A stretch of 7,439 bases of DNA from Acidobacteriaceae bacterium (GCA_003165855.1 PMXH01000372.1:10191-17629); one strand, 5' to 3'. Shown: positions 1-6,578, numbered from the stretch's first letter. The notes: generated by a model not told the origin, from the sequence alone. A program made the numbers and translations.

Positions 1-1
1 C

Positions 2-1969
2 CTGCTGCTATTGGCTTTCGTCGCGATCCCCTCGTGGGCCGCGGAGAAGACTCGACTGCGCGTCGACGATTACCAGATCGAAGCCGAACTTACGCCTCAT
101 CTGCATCAGATTTCCGCGCGCGCGAAGGTTAAGTTCACCGCTCTTCAGGATCTGAACACCGCCATTTTCGAACTGCACAACGGCCTGCGTGTGACCCGCG
201 TTCTCGACGACAAGAATCAGCCGCTATCGGCCGAGCGAGTTACGCAGGATTCAACCATCCGTGTGCCGCTTCCCGCCGGCCTCGCCAAAGACGCTTCCAC
301 CACCCTCACCTTCGAATACGAAGGCGAGATCGAAAGCGCGGACGACAGCCCTGTCCCCGGCCTCAAACTCGCTTACATCGGCGACGACACAAGCTATCTG
401 CTCTACTCCGGACGCTGGTTCCCGGTGAGCGGCTACGGACTCAACCGCTTCACCTCCACCATCAGCCTTACCGTCCCGGCTCACATGCTGGTGATCGGCA
501 GCGGAAAGTCCACCGTAACCGACAATCCTCCCTCCAAGAAGCCGAATTCCAACGGCCTTCCCACCAAGACATTTACCTTCGTCTATGCGAAGCCGAGCTT
601 CCCCGGCACCATCGTCGCCGGCATCTTCCAGGAATATAAGAGCGACGAAGCCGGCATGGACCTGCACGTCTTCTTCAAACCTGACCACCAGAAACTCGCC
701 CCCGAATACACCACCACCGCGGTCCAGGAGTTCACCTACTACATCACCCTCTACGGCACTCCTCTTTCGCAAAGGCTCAATGTCGTGGAACTCCCCGGCG
801 ACACCGTTCCCTACGCTTGGGGCCCGGAAATTGCCGGTCTCGCTAGCTCCTCCATCACCGAGAAAACAAACTATCGTCTCCTGGCCAACGCCATCGCCCA
901 TCAATGGTGGGGAGTTTCCGTAAGCCCCGCGTCGAAAGATGACTGGTGGCTCACCGATGGATTTTCGCGCTATTCCGAGGCTATGTACGTCGAAAGCGCG
1001 GCCGGATCCGCGGGTCTTGAGGAGGCTATCAAGGACATGTCGGTCGGCGCTCTGGCTTATGACAACATCCCGCTCTCCAGCGCCAGCAAACTCGATCCCT
1101 TCTCCACCGAGTTTCAGTCACTGGTCACCGACAAGGGCGCGATGATTCTGCACATGCTGCGCTGGGTACTCGGCGAAGACAAATATCTCAAGACCATGCG
1201 CGAGTTCGCCGAGACCTACGCCGGCAAATCGGCCACCATGGACGACTTCCGCACCATCGCCGAGAAATATTACGGCGACCAGCTCACCTGGTTCTTCTCC
1301 CAGTGGCTCGATTCCACCGGCGCCCCCGAATTCAAAGTGAAATACACCACCTACCGCCTCGGCAGCAACAAAGGCTTCCGCGTTACCGGCGAGATTTCCC
1401 AGGATCTCGATTTGTTCCGCATGCCGGTTGACGTACGCATCGATACCGACGGAAAAACGGTAAATAAGAACATCGAAGTGGTCGGCACTAACTCACCTTT
1501 TATCATTGAAACTTTCGGACGCCCGCGCCGTATTGCTGTCGATCCCGACCACCACGTGCTCACCAACTCCTCGGACGTGCGGTTGCGCTCGTCCATTCTC
1601 CGCGGCCAGGCTTTGCAGCAGCAGGGCGACCTGTCCGGTGCGCTTGCCGAGTTCAACAAAGCGCTTGACCAGAACAAGAACAGCTCTTTGGCCCACTACC
1701 GCGTCGCGGAGATTTTCTTCACGCAGAGAAACTATCAGGCCTCGGCCAACTCCTACCGCTCCTCCATCAACGGCGACGGCGACCCGCGATGGACTGAAGT
1801 CTGGAGCCACATTCAGCTGGGCAAGATTTTCGACGTCACCGGCCAGCGCGAGCGCGCCATCAACGAATACCGGCAAGCCATCCAGACCAACGACGATACC
1901 TTCGCCGCCCTCGCCGAAGCCCGCCGGTACCTGCAGAAAGCCTACGAACGGCCCAAGAACAAAGAGTAG
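2..1969 (+). CDS. M1-aminopeptidase-like protein with TPR tail, catalytic residues lost (5' partial)
   Basis: The frame is open from base 2, reading LLLLAFVAIPSWAA: the end of a signal-peptide hydrophobic core and an Ala-rich cleavage site. The true start is therefore upstream, and the TTG at 11 is only the first internal start-like codon (numbering below counts it as 1). The protein is probably exported. Residues ~14-445 follow the M1 (gluzincin) layout: N-terminal beta domain, then NAIAHQWWG (293-301), WLTDGF (313-318) and VTDKGAMILHMLR (372-384). M1 enzymes carry HEXXH-x18-E, a GxMEN exopeptidase motif and a catalytic Tyr before KGA. Here the first His and Glu are N293 and A294, H297 is kept, the third ligand is D316, the GxMEN region reads GPEIAGLASSS, and the Tyr site is T373. 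A beta-rich stretch (~450-520) leads to TPR-like helices (~528-645). The fold assignment is secure. Loss of peptidase activity is inferred; a scaffold or binding role is possible. Confidence 0.88.
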   Translation: MLLLAFVAIPSWAAEKTRLRVDDYQIEAELTPHLHQISARAKVKFTALQDLNTAIFELHNGLRVTRVLDDKNQPLSAERVTQDSTIRVPLPAGLAKDASTTLTFEYEGEIESADDSPVPGLKLAYIGDDTSYLLYSGRWFPVSGYGLNRFTSTISLTVPAHMLVIGSGKSTVTDNPPSKKPNSNGLPTKTFTFVYAKPSFPGTIVAGIFQEYKSDEAGMDLHVFFKPDHQKLAPEYTTTAVQEFTYYITLYGTPLSQRLNVVELPGDTVPYAWGPEIAGLASSSITEKTNYRLLANAIAHQWWGVSVSPASKDDWWLTDGFSRYSEAMYVESAAGSAGLEEAIKDMSVGALAYDNIPLSSASKLDPFSTEFQSLVTDKGAMILHMLRWVLGEDKYLKTMREFAETYAGKSATMDDFRTIAEKYYGDQLTWFFSQWLDSTGAPEFKVKYTTYRLGSNKGFRVTGEISQDLDLFRMPVDVRIDTDGKTVNKNIEVVGTNSPFIIETFGRPRRIAVDPDHHVLTNSSDVRLRSSILRGQALQQQGDLSGALAEFNKALDQNKNSSLAHYRVAEIFFTQRNYQASANSYRSSINGDGDPRWTEVWSHIQLGKIFDVTGQRERAINEYRQAIQTNDDTFAALAEARRYLQKAYERPKNKE

Positions 1970-1972
1970 AAA

Positions 1973-1991
1973 GTTGAGACAGCCCCTCAAC
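1973..1991 (-). terminator. Small hairpin between convergent genes, possible weak terminator
   Basis: GTTGAG (1973-1978) and CTCAAC (1986-1991) form a perfect 6-bp stem with a 7-nt loop in the 17-bp gap between the convergent stop codons. Read on the minus strand, the hairpin includes the stop codon of the Nudix gene and is followed by the T-rich run TTTCTACTCTTTG, as in a weak intrinsic terminator. The plus-strand side has no T tract. The short stem keeps confidence low. Confidence 0.3.
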
Positions 1992-2874
1992 CGCTCGTTG
2001 TGCCGTTTCCCAAAGCCTTAACCTTCTTTTCTCGCCGTGGGGAAAACTCCAGGACCTCACATGGCAAGACCTCACCACGCGGAGCGTCGCCAAAAGGCAC
2101 AGAGAACCGCCGGACGTCGTCCCTCCTGCGACGAATGTGCCGACCGAACGAAGCCTCTCCCTGCCGCCCACAAACCTCCGCAAAATCGAATTGCACCTTT
2201 TGCAGCCCGTCTTTTTGCGCCGTGTCCCAGCGTGGTAGATTTTGTCCCCTTCGAACTTCTTGCGGCCGGCCATCGAAGATACCGGCTTCACCGCGTAATC
2301 GCTGAATCCGCGCCACAGCCCGGTCGACTACCCGTGCGAACTCGGCCCCGTCTTCGTCCTTGCGTCCCTCCCGCAAGCGTAGCCTTGCCTCCCGCACTGA
2401 AAACCAGGTGCGATTTCGCTTGGACTCCTTTGGGTTGCTCAGTCGAGACACTTCACAGAGATGAGCGTTGACTGCAAGTTCTTTTTCGCCGGATCTCGTG
2501 CCAGTTTTTCGCCCGCTGCCCGGCTTGCCGCGAACATATCGCGCGAACGGGGCCTCTTCGATCCGTCCATGAACTCCAGCTTCCTCGAACGCCTCCAGTG
2601 CAGCCGCCTGGGCGTGGGTCAGCCCTGGTTCGGCGCTGCCCTTGGGGAAAGTCCAGCGCCCGCTTCCGCGAGTCCGAACCAGCAGAAACTCGATCTCACC
2701 ACCACGCACCCGGTAGCAAACCGCGGCCACCTGTTCGCATTCCCGCAATTTGCGGAGTTGCGCTAGTCGAACGAACTCAGCCGCCGGCTGCTGGGTACGA
2801 ACCGGTGAGCGGACGAAAGCCAAACGCGAACCTCGCGCATTCCTGACATCAGCGCCCATCGCATCACAGTGCAC
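1987..2874 (-). CDS. Nudix hydrolase with C-terminal extension
   Basis: Nudix enzymes hydrolyse nucleoside diphosphates linked to another moiety, or diphosphoinositol compounds. The domain runs from ~47 (QVAAVCYRV) to ~185. The Nudix box spans G79-V101, preceded by WTFPKG. Against G-x5-E-x7-REUxEExGU, the metal-binding core E94, E97, E98 and G100 is kept, but the first Glu is L85 and the Arg is L93. The WxxPKG and AAALEAFEEAGV pattern resembles small DIPP/Ap4A-type or MutT-like members; the substrate cannot be told. The GTG at 2874 is preceded by a purine-rich GAGGCGGGTGG at usable spacing. An in-frame ATG (codon 6) or a TTG near residue 43 are alternatives. Residues ~190-295 have no family I recognise. 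Their codon pattern looks coding and the end reads VLPCEVLEFSPRREKKVKALG, so I take them as real protein. It is convergent with gene 1, 17 bp away. Confidence 0.85.
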   Translation of the reverse strand: MHCDAMGADVRNARGSRLAFVRSPVRTQQPAAEFVRLAQLRKLRECEQVAAVCYRVRGGEIEFLLVRTRGSGRWTFPKGSAEPGLTHAQAAALEAFEEAGVHGRIEEAPFARYVRGKPGSGRKTGTRSGEKELAVNAHLCEVSRLSNPKESKRNRTWFSVREARLRLREGRKDEDGAEFARVVDRAVARIQRLRGEAGIFDGRPQEVRRGQNLPRWDTAQKDGLQKVQFDFAEVCGRQGEASFGRHIRRRRDDVRRFSVPFGDAPRGEVLPCEVLEFSPRREKKVKALGNGTTSG

Positions 2875-3045
2875 GATGCCACCCGCCTCTGCCTAGAGCA
2901 CAGCTTGGTTCTCGGCCAGTTGAAAAGCCTCGACCTGTTCCGGACCCCGAGATCCTGGCGGAATCTTTCTACATACTTGCATCCGACCGCAACGTGAAGA
3001 CAGTATCTATCTTTCGCTATCCGCAATTCGCCGCAGGAGAATCTC

Positions 3046-3393
3046 TTGGAGAACATGCACTGCCTTCGCTGTAATCGCGAACTCGGGACCGGAAATAAAT
3101 CCGTCGCCCTCTACATGTTCGCCCAGACCGTCGGAATAAGGCCGCGTCAGAAGTCCACCGCTCATCGCATCTCTTTCTGCCCCCAGTGCTCGGTCTCTCT
3201 GGCCATGGGTCCTCCGCCGGAAGGCGCGCTCAACCTCGCCGCGTGGGACATGATCCGCGACCTCGTGGGCTCCGACCCCGCCCTGAATCACGCGGCATGG
3301 GAGAGCTTGAGCGGAGTCCTGGCCTTACTCCCCGCAACCGGCACCGACGGCGCCGCTGGTTCCACCCAATCCGGTGGATCGTTTGAGTTCTGA
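3046..3393 (+). CDS. Small double-CxxC putative zinc-binding protein
   Basis: This hypothetical protein is 115 residues long. Two cysteine pairs, C6-x2-C9 near the N-terminus and C45-x2-C48, could bind one zinc ion as a ribbon or treble-clef knuckle. The spacing between pairs (35 residues) is plausible for this. Residues ~60-95 look helical (ALNLAAWDMIRDLV, then NHAAWESLSGVLALL) and the last ~18 residues are low-complexity Gly/Ser/Thr. Start choice: TTG at 3046 has AGGAGA at 3035-3040, 5 bases upstream, whereas the in-frame ATG at 3055 is 14 bases from it. I prefer TTG. No signal peptide or membrane segment is visible. I do not recognise the family; a nucleic-acid or protein-binding role would be only a guess. 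It is divergent from the Nudix gene, with 171 bp between the starts and no clear promoter match seen there. Confidence 0.7.
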   Translation: MENMHCLRCNRELGTGNKSVALYMFAQTVGIRPRQKSTAHRISFCPQCSVSLAMGPPPEGALNLAAWDMIRDLVGSDPALNHAAWESLSGVLALLPATGTDGAAGSTQSGGSFEF

Positions 3394-3505
3394 CAAAACT
3401 CGCTCTCGTCCTTAATCATTCAATCCCGCCAGCCTCAATCCTCATCTCCAGCTAACCTTTTTCGTCTTTGCGTGGTCTAAATAACCAACCACAGCAGGGG
3501 AACTT

Positions 3506-3538
3506 CATCTGACCCGGCTGCGTACTACTAACCAGATG
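3506..3538. promoter_or_regulatory. Interrupted inverted repeat in permease leader, possible operator
   Basis: CATCTG (3506-3511) and CAGATG (3533-3538) are exact inverted copies flanking the 21 bases that contain TGACCCGG and GTACTACTAACC. It lies about 100 bp upstream of the permease start, where a promoter or operator would be expected. MacB-type permeases are often under a local transcription factor, but none is encoded here. Six-base arms this far apart can occur by chance. Confidence 0.2.
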
Positions 3539-3551
3539 CTTGAACAAGAAC

Positions 3552-3585
3552 CGTTCAGGCGGGATTGAGACCCCTCGCCTGAACG
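3552..3585 (+). promoter_or_regulatory. Strong hairpin in the leader of the first permease
   Basis: CGTTCAGGCG (3552-3561) and CGCCTGAACG (3576-3585) are perfect 10-base inverted copies. A further G-U and G-C pair extend the stem inward, closing a 10-base loop. There is no T-tract after it, so it is not a typical intrinsic terminator. It may be a 5'-UTR structure, an operator or a dispersed repeat. It sits 11 bases upstream of a second hairpin. Confidence 0.5.
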
Positions 3586-3595
3586 TTCGCCCGGA

Positions 3596-3627
3596 ACCCC
3601 CACGCACCTCCCAAGAGGCGTGGGGGT
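3596..3627 (+). promoter_or_regulatory. Hairpin covering the ribosome-binding region of the first permease
   Basis: The 10-base arm 3596-3605 (A, five C, ACGC) pairs exactly with 3618-3627 (GCGTGGGGGT). An inner CTC/GAG pairing is possible across a small bulge. The G-rich 3' arm is the only Shine-Dalgarno-like run before ATG 3635 (GGGGG ends 8 bases upstream), so folding would hide it. The alternative GTG starts at 3620 and 3626 lie inside the structure. Translational control is inferred. Confidence 0.45.
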
Positions 3628-3634
3628 GTACTCC

Positions 3635-4882
3635 ATGCGAATACTTCTCGATATCGTCCGCCAGTCGCTGTCCACTCTCTGGGCGCACAAGCTACGCTCG
3701 TTCCTTACCATGTTCGGGATCGCATGGGGCGTGGGCTCGTTGCTGCTCCTGGTGGGTCTGGGAGAAGGTTTCCGCAGCGGTCAGGACAAGAACCTCGCCC
3801 AACTTGGTCAAGACATCATGTTCCTCTTCCCCGGCCGCATTCCGGCCGTGGCCGGCAGCTACACCTCAGGGCAGCCCTATTACCTGACCTATGGCGACTA
3901 CTTCGCCATCCGTGACCAGTCCAGATTCCTGCGCGCCGTTTCTCCCGTGCTGGAGCGTGAGGACATCCGCGCCGTCAGCGACTATGGTTCCACCAACGGC
4001 CAGGTCTTCGGCGTCGCTCCCGAGTACAACCAGATTCGCAATACTCCCATCGAGCCCGGTCGCTGGTTTAACGACGAGGACAACTCCCAGCATCGGCGCG
4101 TTGCCGTGGTGGGGTGGGAACTGCTCAAGAACATGTTTCCCGGCGAGCCTGCCGTGGGCAGCACCATCCTGCTCAACGACATGGATTTCAAAGTGATCGG
4201 CGTCATCCCCAAGATCGGCAAGGAAGGTGAGAACGGCACCAACCACCGCATCTTCGTGCCCTTTGACACCATGCGCATGCTTTTTCCCCTCAAGGCCCAG
4301 AACACGGAAAATGCCATCTCATTCATCAACTACCGGCCCATTAAGAAAGAGTTGCACGTCGAAGCGATGAATGAAGTTCACGCGATTGTCGCCCGGCGTC
4401 ACGGTTTCGATCCCCGTATCGACGACGCGTTTCAGGATTGGGACACCATCGACGGCGCCATCCGCGTGGCCAAGATTTTTGACGCCATGGATTGGTTTCT
4501 CGGTGTTGTCGGAGTCGTTACTCTCGCCCTCGGCGCCATCGGCATCATCAACATCATGCTGGTTTCGGTCACCGAACGAACCCGGGAAATTGGCCTGCGC
4601 AAGGCTCTCGGCGCCACCCACCGCAACATCATGACGCAGTTTTTCGTGGAAGGCGCATTCCTCACCGCATTCAGCGGCTGCATCGGTTTGGCGATCACCA
4701 CCGCCTTCGTGGCCCTGCTGGCGCAATTGCCTTCCCCGGAAGGATTCGATACGCCGCGCATCGTGCCCGCTTCCGCCGTAGTCGCAATTCTCTCGCTGTC
4801 GGTGGCCGGCATCGTCGCCGGCCTTTATCCCGCTCGCAAAGCCGCACTGCTTCCGCCTGTGGAAGCCCTGCGGCAGGAGTAA
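3635..4882 (+). CDS. MacB/FtsX-type ABC transporter permease, first of a tandem pair
   Basis: An inner-membrane permease of the MacB/FtsX (type VII ABC) family, 415 residues and close to the usual ~400. It has a first transmembrane segment (~23-43) after the motif HKLRSFLTMFGIAWGV, a large periplasmic MacB_PCD-like domain (~45-285), and three C-terminal membrane segments (~287-310, ~341-364, ~377-398) of an FtsX domain. The family signature ERTREIGLRKALGAT (314-328) follows the second segment, and PARKAALLPPVEALRQE is the usual ending. Such proteins couple a cytoplasmic ATPase to periplasmic movement, for example extrusion of peptides, macrolides or lipoproteins; the substrate is unknown here. 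I chose ATG 3635 because MRILLDIVRQSL is a typical family start. In-frame GTGs at 3620 and 3626 would add 5 or 3 residues and fall within a hairpin. No ATPase is fused or adjacent in the window. Confidence 0.92.
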   Translation: MRILLDIVRQSLSTLWAHKLRSFLTMFGIAWGVGSLLLLVGLGEGFRSGQDKNLAQLGQDIMFLFPGRIPAVAGSYTSGQPYYLTYGDYFAIRDQSRFLRAVSPVLEREDIRAVSDYGSTNGQVFGVAPEYNQIRNTPIEPGRWFNDEDNSQHRRVAVVGWELLKNMFPGEPAVGSTILLNDMDFKVIGVIPKIGKEGENGTNHRIFVPFDTMRMLFPLKAQNTENAISFINYRPIKKELHVEAMNEVHAIVARRHGFDPRIDDAFQDWDTIDGAIRVAKIFDAMDWFLGVVGVVTLALGAIGIINIMLVSVTERTREIGLRKALGATHRNIMTQFFVEGAFLTAFSGCIGLAITTAFVALLAQLPSPEGFDTPRIVPASAVVAILSLSVAGIVAGLYPARKAALLPPVEALRQE

Positions 4883-4889
4883 GAAAATG

Positions 4890-4961
4890 CAGAAGTCAAA
4901 AGTCAGAATGCAAAGTACAAGAAATCCGTTCTTACTTTTGCATTCTGATTTCTGCCTTCTG
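4890..4961. repeat. Large AT-rich imperfect palindrome between permease genes
   Basis: A perfect 12-base core, TCAGAATGCAAA (4903-4914) with TTTGCATTCTGA (4937-4948), is extended outward by 4890-4902 pairing with 4949-4961. That extension has two mismatches (4896/4955, 4899/4952) and one G-U pair. Inward, AAGAA/TTCTT (4919-4923, 4929-4933) closes a 5-base loop. It nearly fills the 93-bp gap and is much more AT-rich than its surroundings, suggesting an inserted dispersed palindromic element. Spurious peptides of the kind SQKSECK arise when such elements are translated. It leaves the GGAG at 4967-4970, 5 bases before the next ATG, unpaired. Confidence 0.7.
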
Positions 4962-4975
4962 ACTTTGGAGTAATT

Positions 4976-6214
4976 ATGCTGGGCGATCTCAGTTCGCAAG
5001 CGTTCAACGCGCTCAAGCACAACCGCCGCCGCTCCCTGCTCACCATGCTGGGTATGGCGTGGGGCATAGCCACGGTGGTTTTGCTCTTGGCCTACGGTGC
5101 CGGCTTCGAGAGCGCCTTAATGATTGCCTTTCGCACCTTTGGCGGCAACCTGGTCGCCATTTTTCCCGGACGTACTTCCCTGCAGGCTGGCGGCACCAAA
5201 GCGGGCATGCAGGTTCGCCTGACTCGTGACGATCTCGACTTCCTGCGCGCCGAGATCCCCATGCTCACCCGCATCTCTCCCGAAGTCGATAAGCAAAGTC
5301 TGGTGGCTTTCGGCACTCGCAGCAGTAGCTACGGAGTTCATGGCATCTATTCCACCTATGAGAAAATTCGCGCCCTCGACGTGGGCGAAGGCTCGTTCTT
5401 CGGCGAGCAGGACGATTTCACCCACACGCGCGTAGCCGTCATCGGCGCCACCGTCAAGAAGAAGCTTTTCTCTGGCCAGAATGCGCTGGGCGAGAACATT
5501 CGCGTCGATGGCATCTCCTACAAAGTGGTCGCCGTCCTCCGGCGCACCATCTCCAACGGCGACGAAGACATGAACTCCCTGGTCTACGTCCCCTACAGCG
5601 CCATGAGCGACCTCAAGAATACTTTCTATCTTGACGGCATCATGATGGATTACGAGGGCGACCACAGCAAGGTGGTCGAGGCCATCCGCAATTCCATGGC
5701 CTTCCATCACAACTTTAATCCCAAGGACGACCGCGCCATCTTCGTCTTCGACGCCGTGAAAGATCTCGCCGACCTCACCGTGATTACGGTCGGCATCAAG
5801 GTTCTTCTGGGCTTTATCGGCCTGCTGACGCTCGGCATCGGCGGCGTCGGCCTGATGAACATCATGCTGGTCTCAGTCACCCAGCGCACCCGTGAAATCG
5901 GAGTGGAAAAAGCCCTGGGCGCGCGGCGCTGGCACATTCTGGTCCAGTTCCTCGCCGAAGCTCTGGCGATCACCGCTCTGGGCGGCCTGTTGGGCGTTGT
6001 CCTGGCTTATCTCGTCTCCTGGAGCGTAGGCTCGCTCACCCTGTGGAGCGCCTTCATCGAAGACGCTAACGAAGGCGATATCCACCTCTACATCGACTCC
6101 GCCACGCTGATCTGGTCGACGGTGATCCTCAGCTTCGTCGGCATCGTCAGCGGTATGCTGCCCGCCATCAAAGCCGCGCGCCTCGATCCCATCGAAGCCC
6201 TGCGCTACGAGTAG
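4976..6214 (+). CDS. MacB/FtsX-type ABC transporter permease, second of a tandem pair
   Basis: A 412-residue paralogue of the preceding permease with the same layout: N-terminal cytoplasmic stretch with RRRSLLTMLGMAWGIA, first membrane segment (~21-41), periplasmic MacB_PCD-like domain (~45-265), then three membrane segments (~272-299, ~325-350, ~375-397). The FtsX signature QRTREIGVEKALGAR (303-317) and the ending PAIKAARLDPIEALRYE are clear. The start ATG 4976 has GGAG five bases upstream. MacB/FtsX permeases work as dimers. Two unequal copies side by side suggest a heterodimer, although each could also form homodimers. The two copies share motifs but diverge widely in the periplasmic domain, so they are not a recent duplication. 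Co-transcription with the first gene is likely from the 93-bp same-strand spacing, but that spacer contains a strong palindrome that could reduce expression. The missing ATPase and adaptor must be encoded elsewhere. Confidence 0.93.
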   Translation: MLGDLSSQAFNALKHNRRRSLLTMLGMAWGIATVVLLLAYGAGFESALMIAFRTFGGNLVAIFPGRTSLQAGGTKAGMQVRLTRDDLDFLRAEIPMLTRISPEVDKQSLVAFGTRSSSYGVHGIYSTYEKIRALDVGEGSFFGEQDDFTHTRVAVIGATVKKKLFSGQNALGENIRVDGISYKVVAVLRRTISNGDEDMNSLVYVPYSAMSDLKNTFYLDGIMMDYEGDHSKVVEAIRNSMAFHHNFNPKDDRAIFVFDAVKDLADLTVITVGIKVLLGFIGLLTLGIGGVGLMNIMLVSVTQRTREIGVEKALGARRWHILVQFLAEALAITALGGLLGVVLAYLVSWSVGSLTLWSAFIEDANEGDIHLYIDSATLIWSTVILSFVGIVSGMLPAIKAARLDPIEALRYE

Positions 6215-6233
6215 ATTTCATCGGGACTGTCAT

Positions 6234-6305
6234 CCTGAGCGCAGTTGTTGGTTCGCGAAGCGAAGCAACAACGCAGTCGAAAGCCTGCCCTGAGCGAAGT
6301 CGAAG
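6234..6305. repeat. Intergenic repeat element with hairpin and flanking direct repeats
   Basis: CCTGAGCGCAGT (6234-6245) and CCTGAGCGAAGT (6289-6300) match at 11 of 12 bases. Between them, the arm 6244-6256 (GTTGTTG, one mismatch, TTCGC) pairs with 6260-6272 (GCGAA, mismatch, CAACAAC) to give a 12-bp stem closed by GAA. Sequences of the CCTGAGCGAAGTCGAAGG type are common interspersed intergenic repeats in several high-GC phyla (general knowledge, not searched). The element starts 20 bp after the permease stop and may stabilise or end the transcript, but no T-tract follows. Confidence 0.65.
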
Positions 6306-6566
6306 GGGATCCCTAGCAGCTCCACATCACCGGCGGCCCGACAAGGCGTTCCCGCCACGGTCCTTCGCTCCCTTGACGCGCGATAGAGCATTGAGTAGTC
6401 GCCGAGCATTCTTGCGTGACCGCAACAGGTGCGCAGTCTCATCCAGCCCAGCCGATTCATTTGCCGGAGTTCGGACGCCGATTCTTGTTTCATTTTTTCG
6501 AACCGCCGCGACTTCCCCTTCGCCGCCTCATCTCAGCCTGGAGAGGCTGTCGCACTCAACCTACTT
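6306..6566. other. Intergenic stretch with no supportable gene
   Basis: This is the remainder of the 364-bp gap before the hypothetical protein. Short open frames on both strands have poor protein character (Ser/Arg/Pro-rich) and no usable start context. A TTGACG at about 6374 has no convincing -10 partner. The 8-base palindrome GGGATCCC lies just after the repeat element. I see no RNA gene or clear regulatory site. Confidence 0.5.
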
Positions 6567-6572
6567 TACAAT
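6567..6572 (+). promoter_or_regulatory. Possible -10 box (TACAAT) directly before the start codon
   Basis: TACAAT matches the sigma-70 -10 consensus at five of six positions and ends 6 bases before the GTG at 6579. Transcription from it would begin at or very near the start codon, giving a leaderless mRNA. This agrees with the lack of a Shine-Dalgarno sequence before that GTG. No good -35 hexamer is visible at 16-18 bp spacing, so confidence is modest. Confidence 0.35.
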
Positions 6573-6578
6573 CATTCA

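Noticed and set aside
251..904. Long minus-strand frame opposite the M1-like gene
   Set aside because: It is Gly/Val/Asp/Glu-rich without motifs, the usual mirror of a high-GC coding strand; the plus-strand gene has clear family motifs.
1493..1990. Minus-strand frame opposite the TPR region
   Set aside because: No family features; it is explained as a shadow of the plus-strand gene and overlaps its whole 3' end.
1860..2291. Minus-strand frame containing MAGRKKFEGDKIYHAG, considered as a frameshifted end of the Nudix gene
   Set aside because: Only about 20 codons look coding, while the direct Nudix frame reads as better protein right to its stop.
2037..2846. Plus-strand frames opposite the Nudix gene
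   Set aside because: Arg/Pro/Ser-rich with no motifs, while the minus strand carries a Nudix box.
2763..3056. Minus-strand frame across the divergent intergenic region
   Set aside because: Arg/Ser-rich, overlaps the Nudix start in another frame and has no recognisable domain.
4319..5020. Minus-strand frame spanning the permease junction
   Set aside because: It is made of permease antisense plus translation of the AT-rich palindrome (QKSECKSKNG), a known type of spurious product.
6234..6305. CRISPR-like array from the repeated CCTGAGCG units
   Set aside because: Only two imperfect 12-base copies, with a hairpin instead of a spacer and no cas genes.
6230..6493. Minus-strand frame with GIPFDFAQGRLS
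   Set aside because: That peptide is translation of the interspersed CCTGAGCGAAG-type repeat and not a protein motif.
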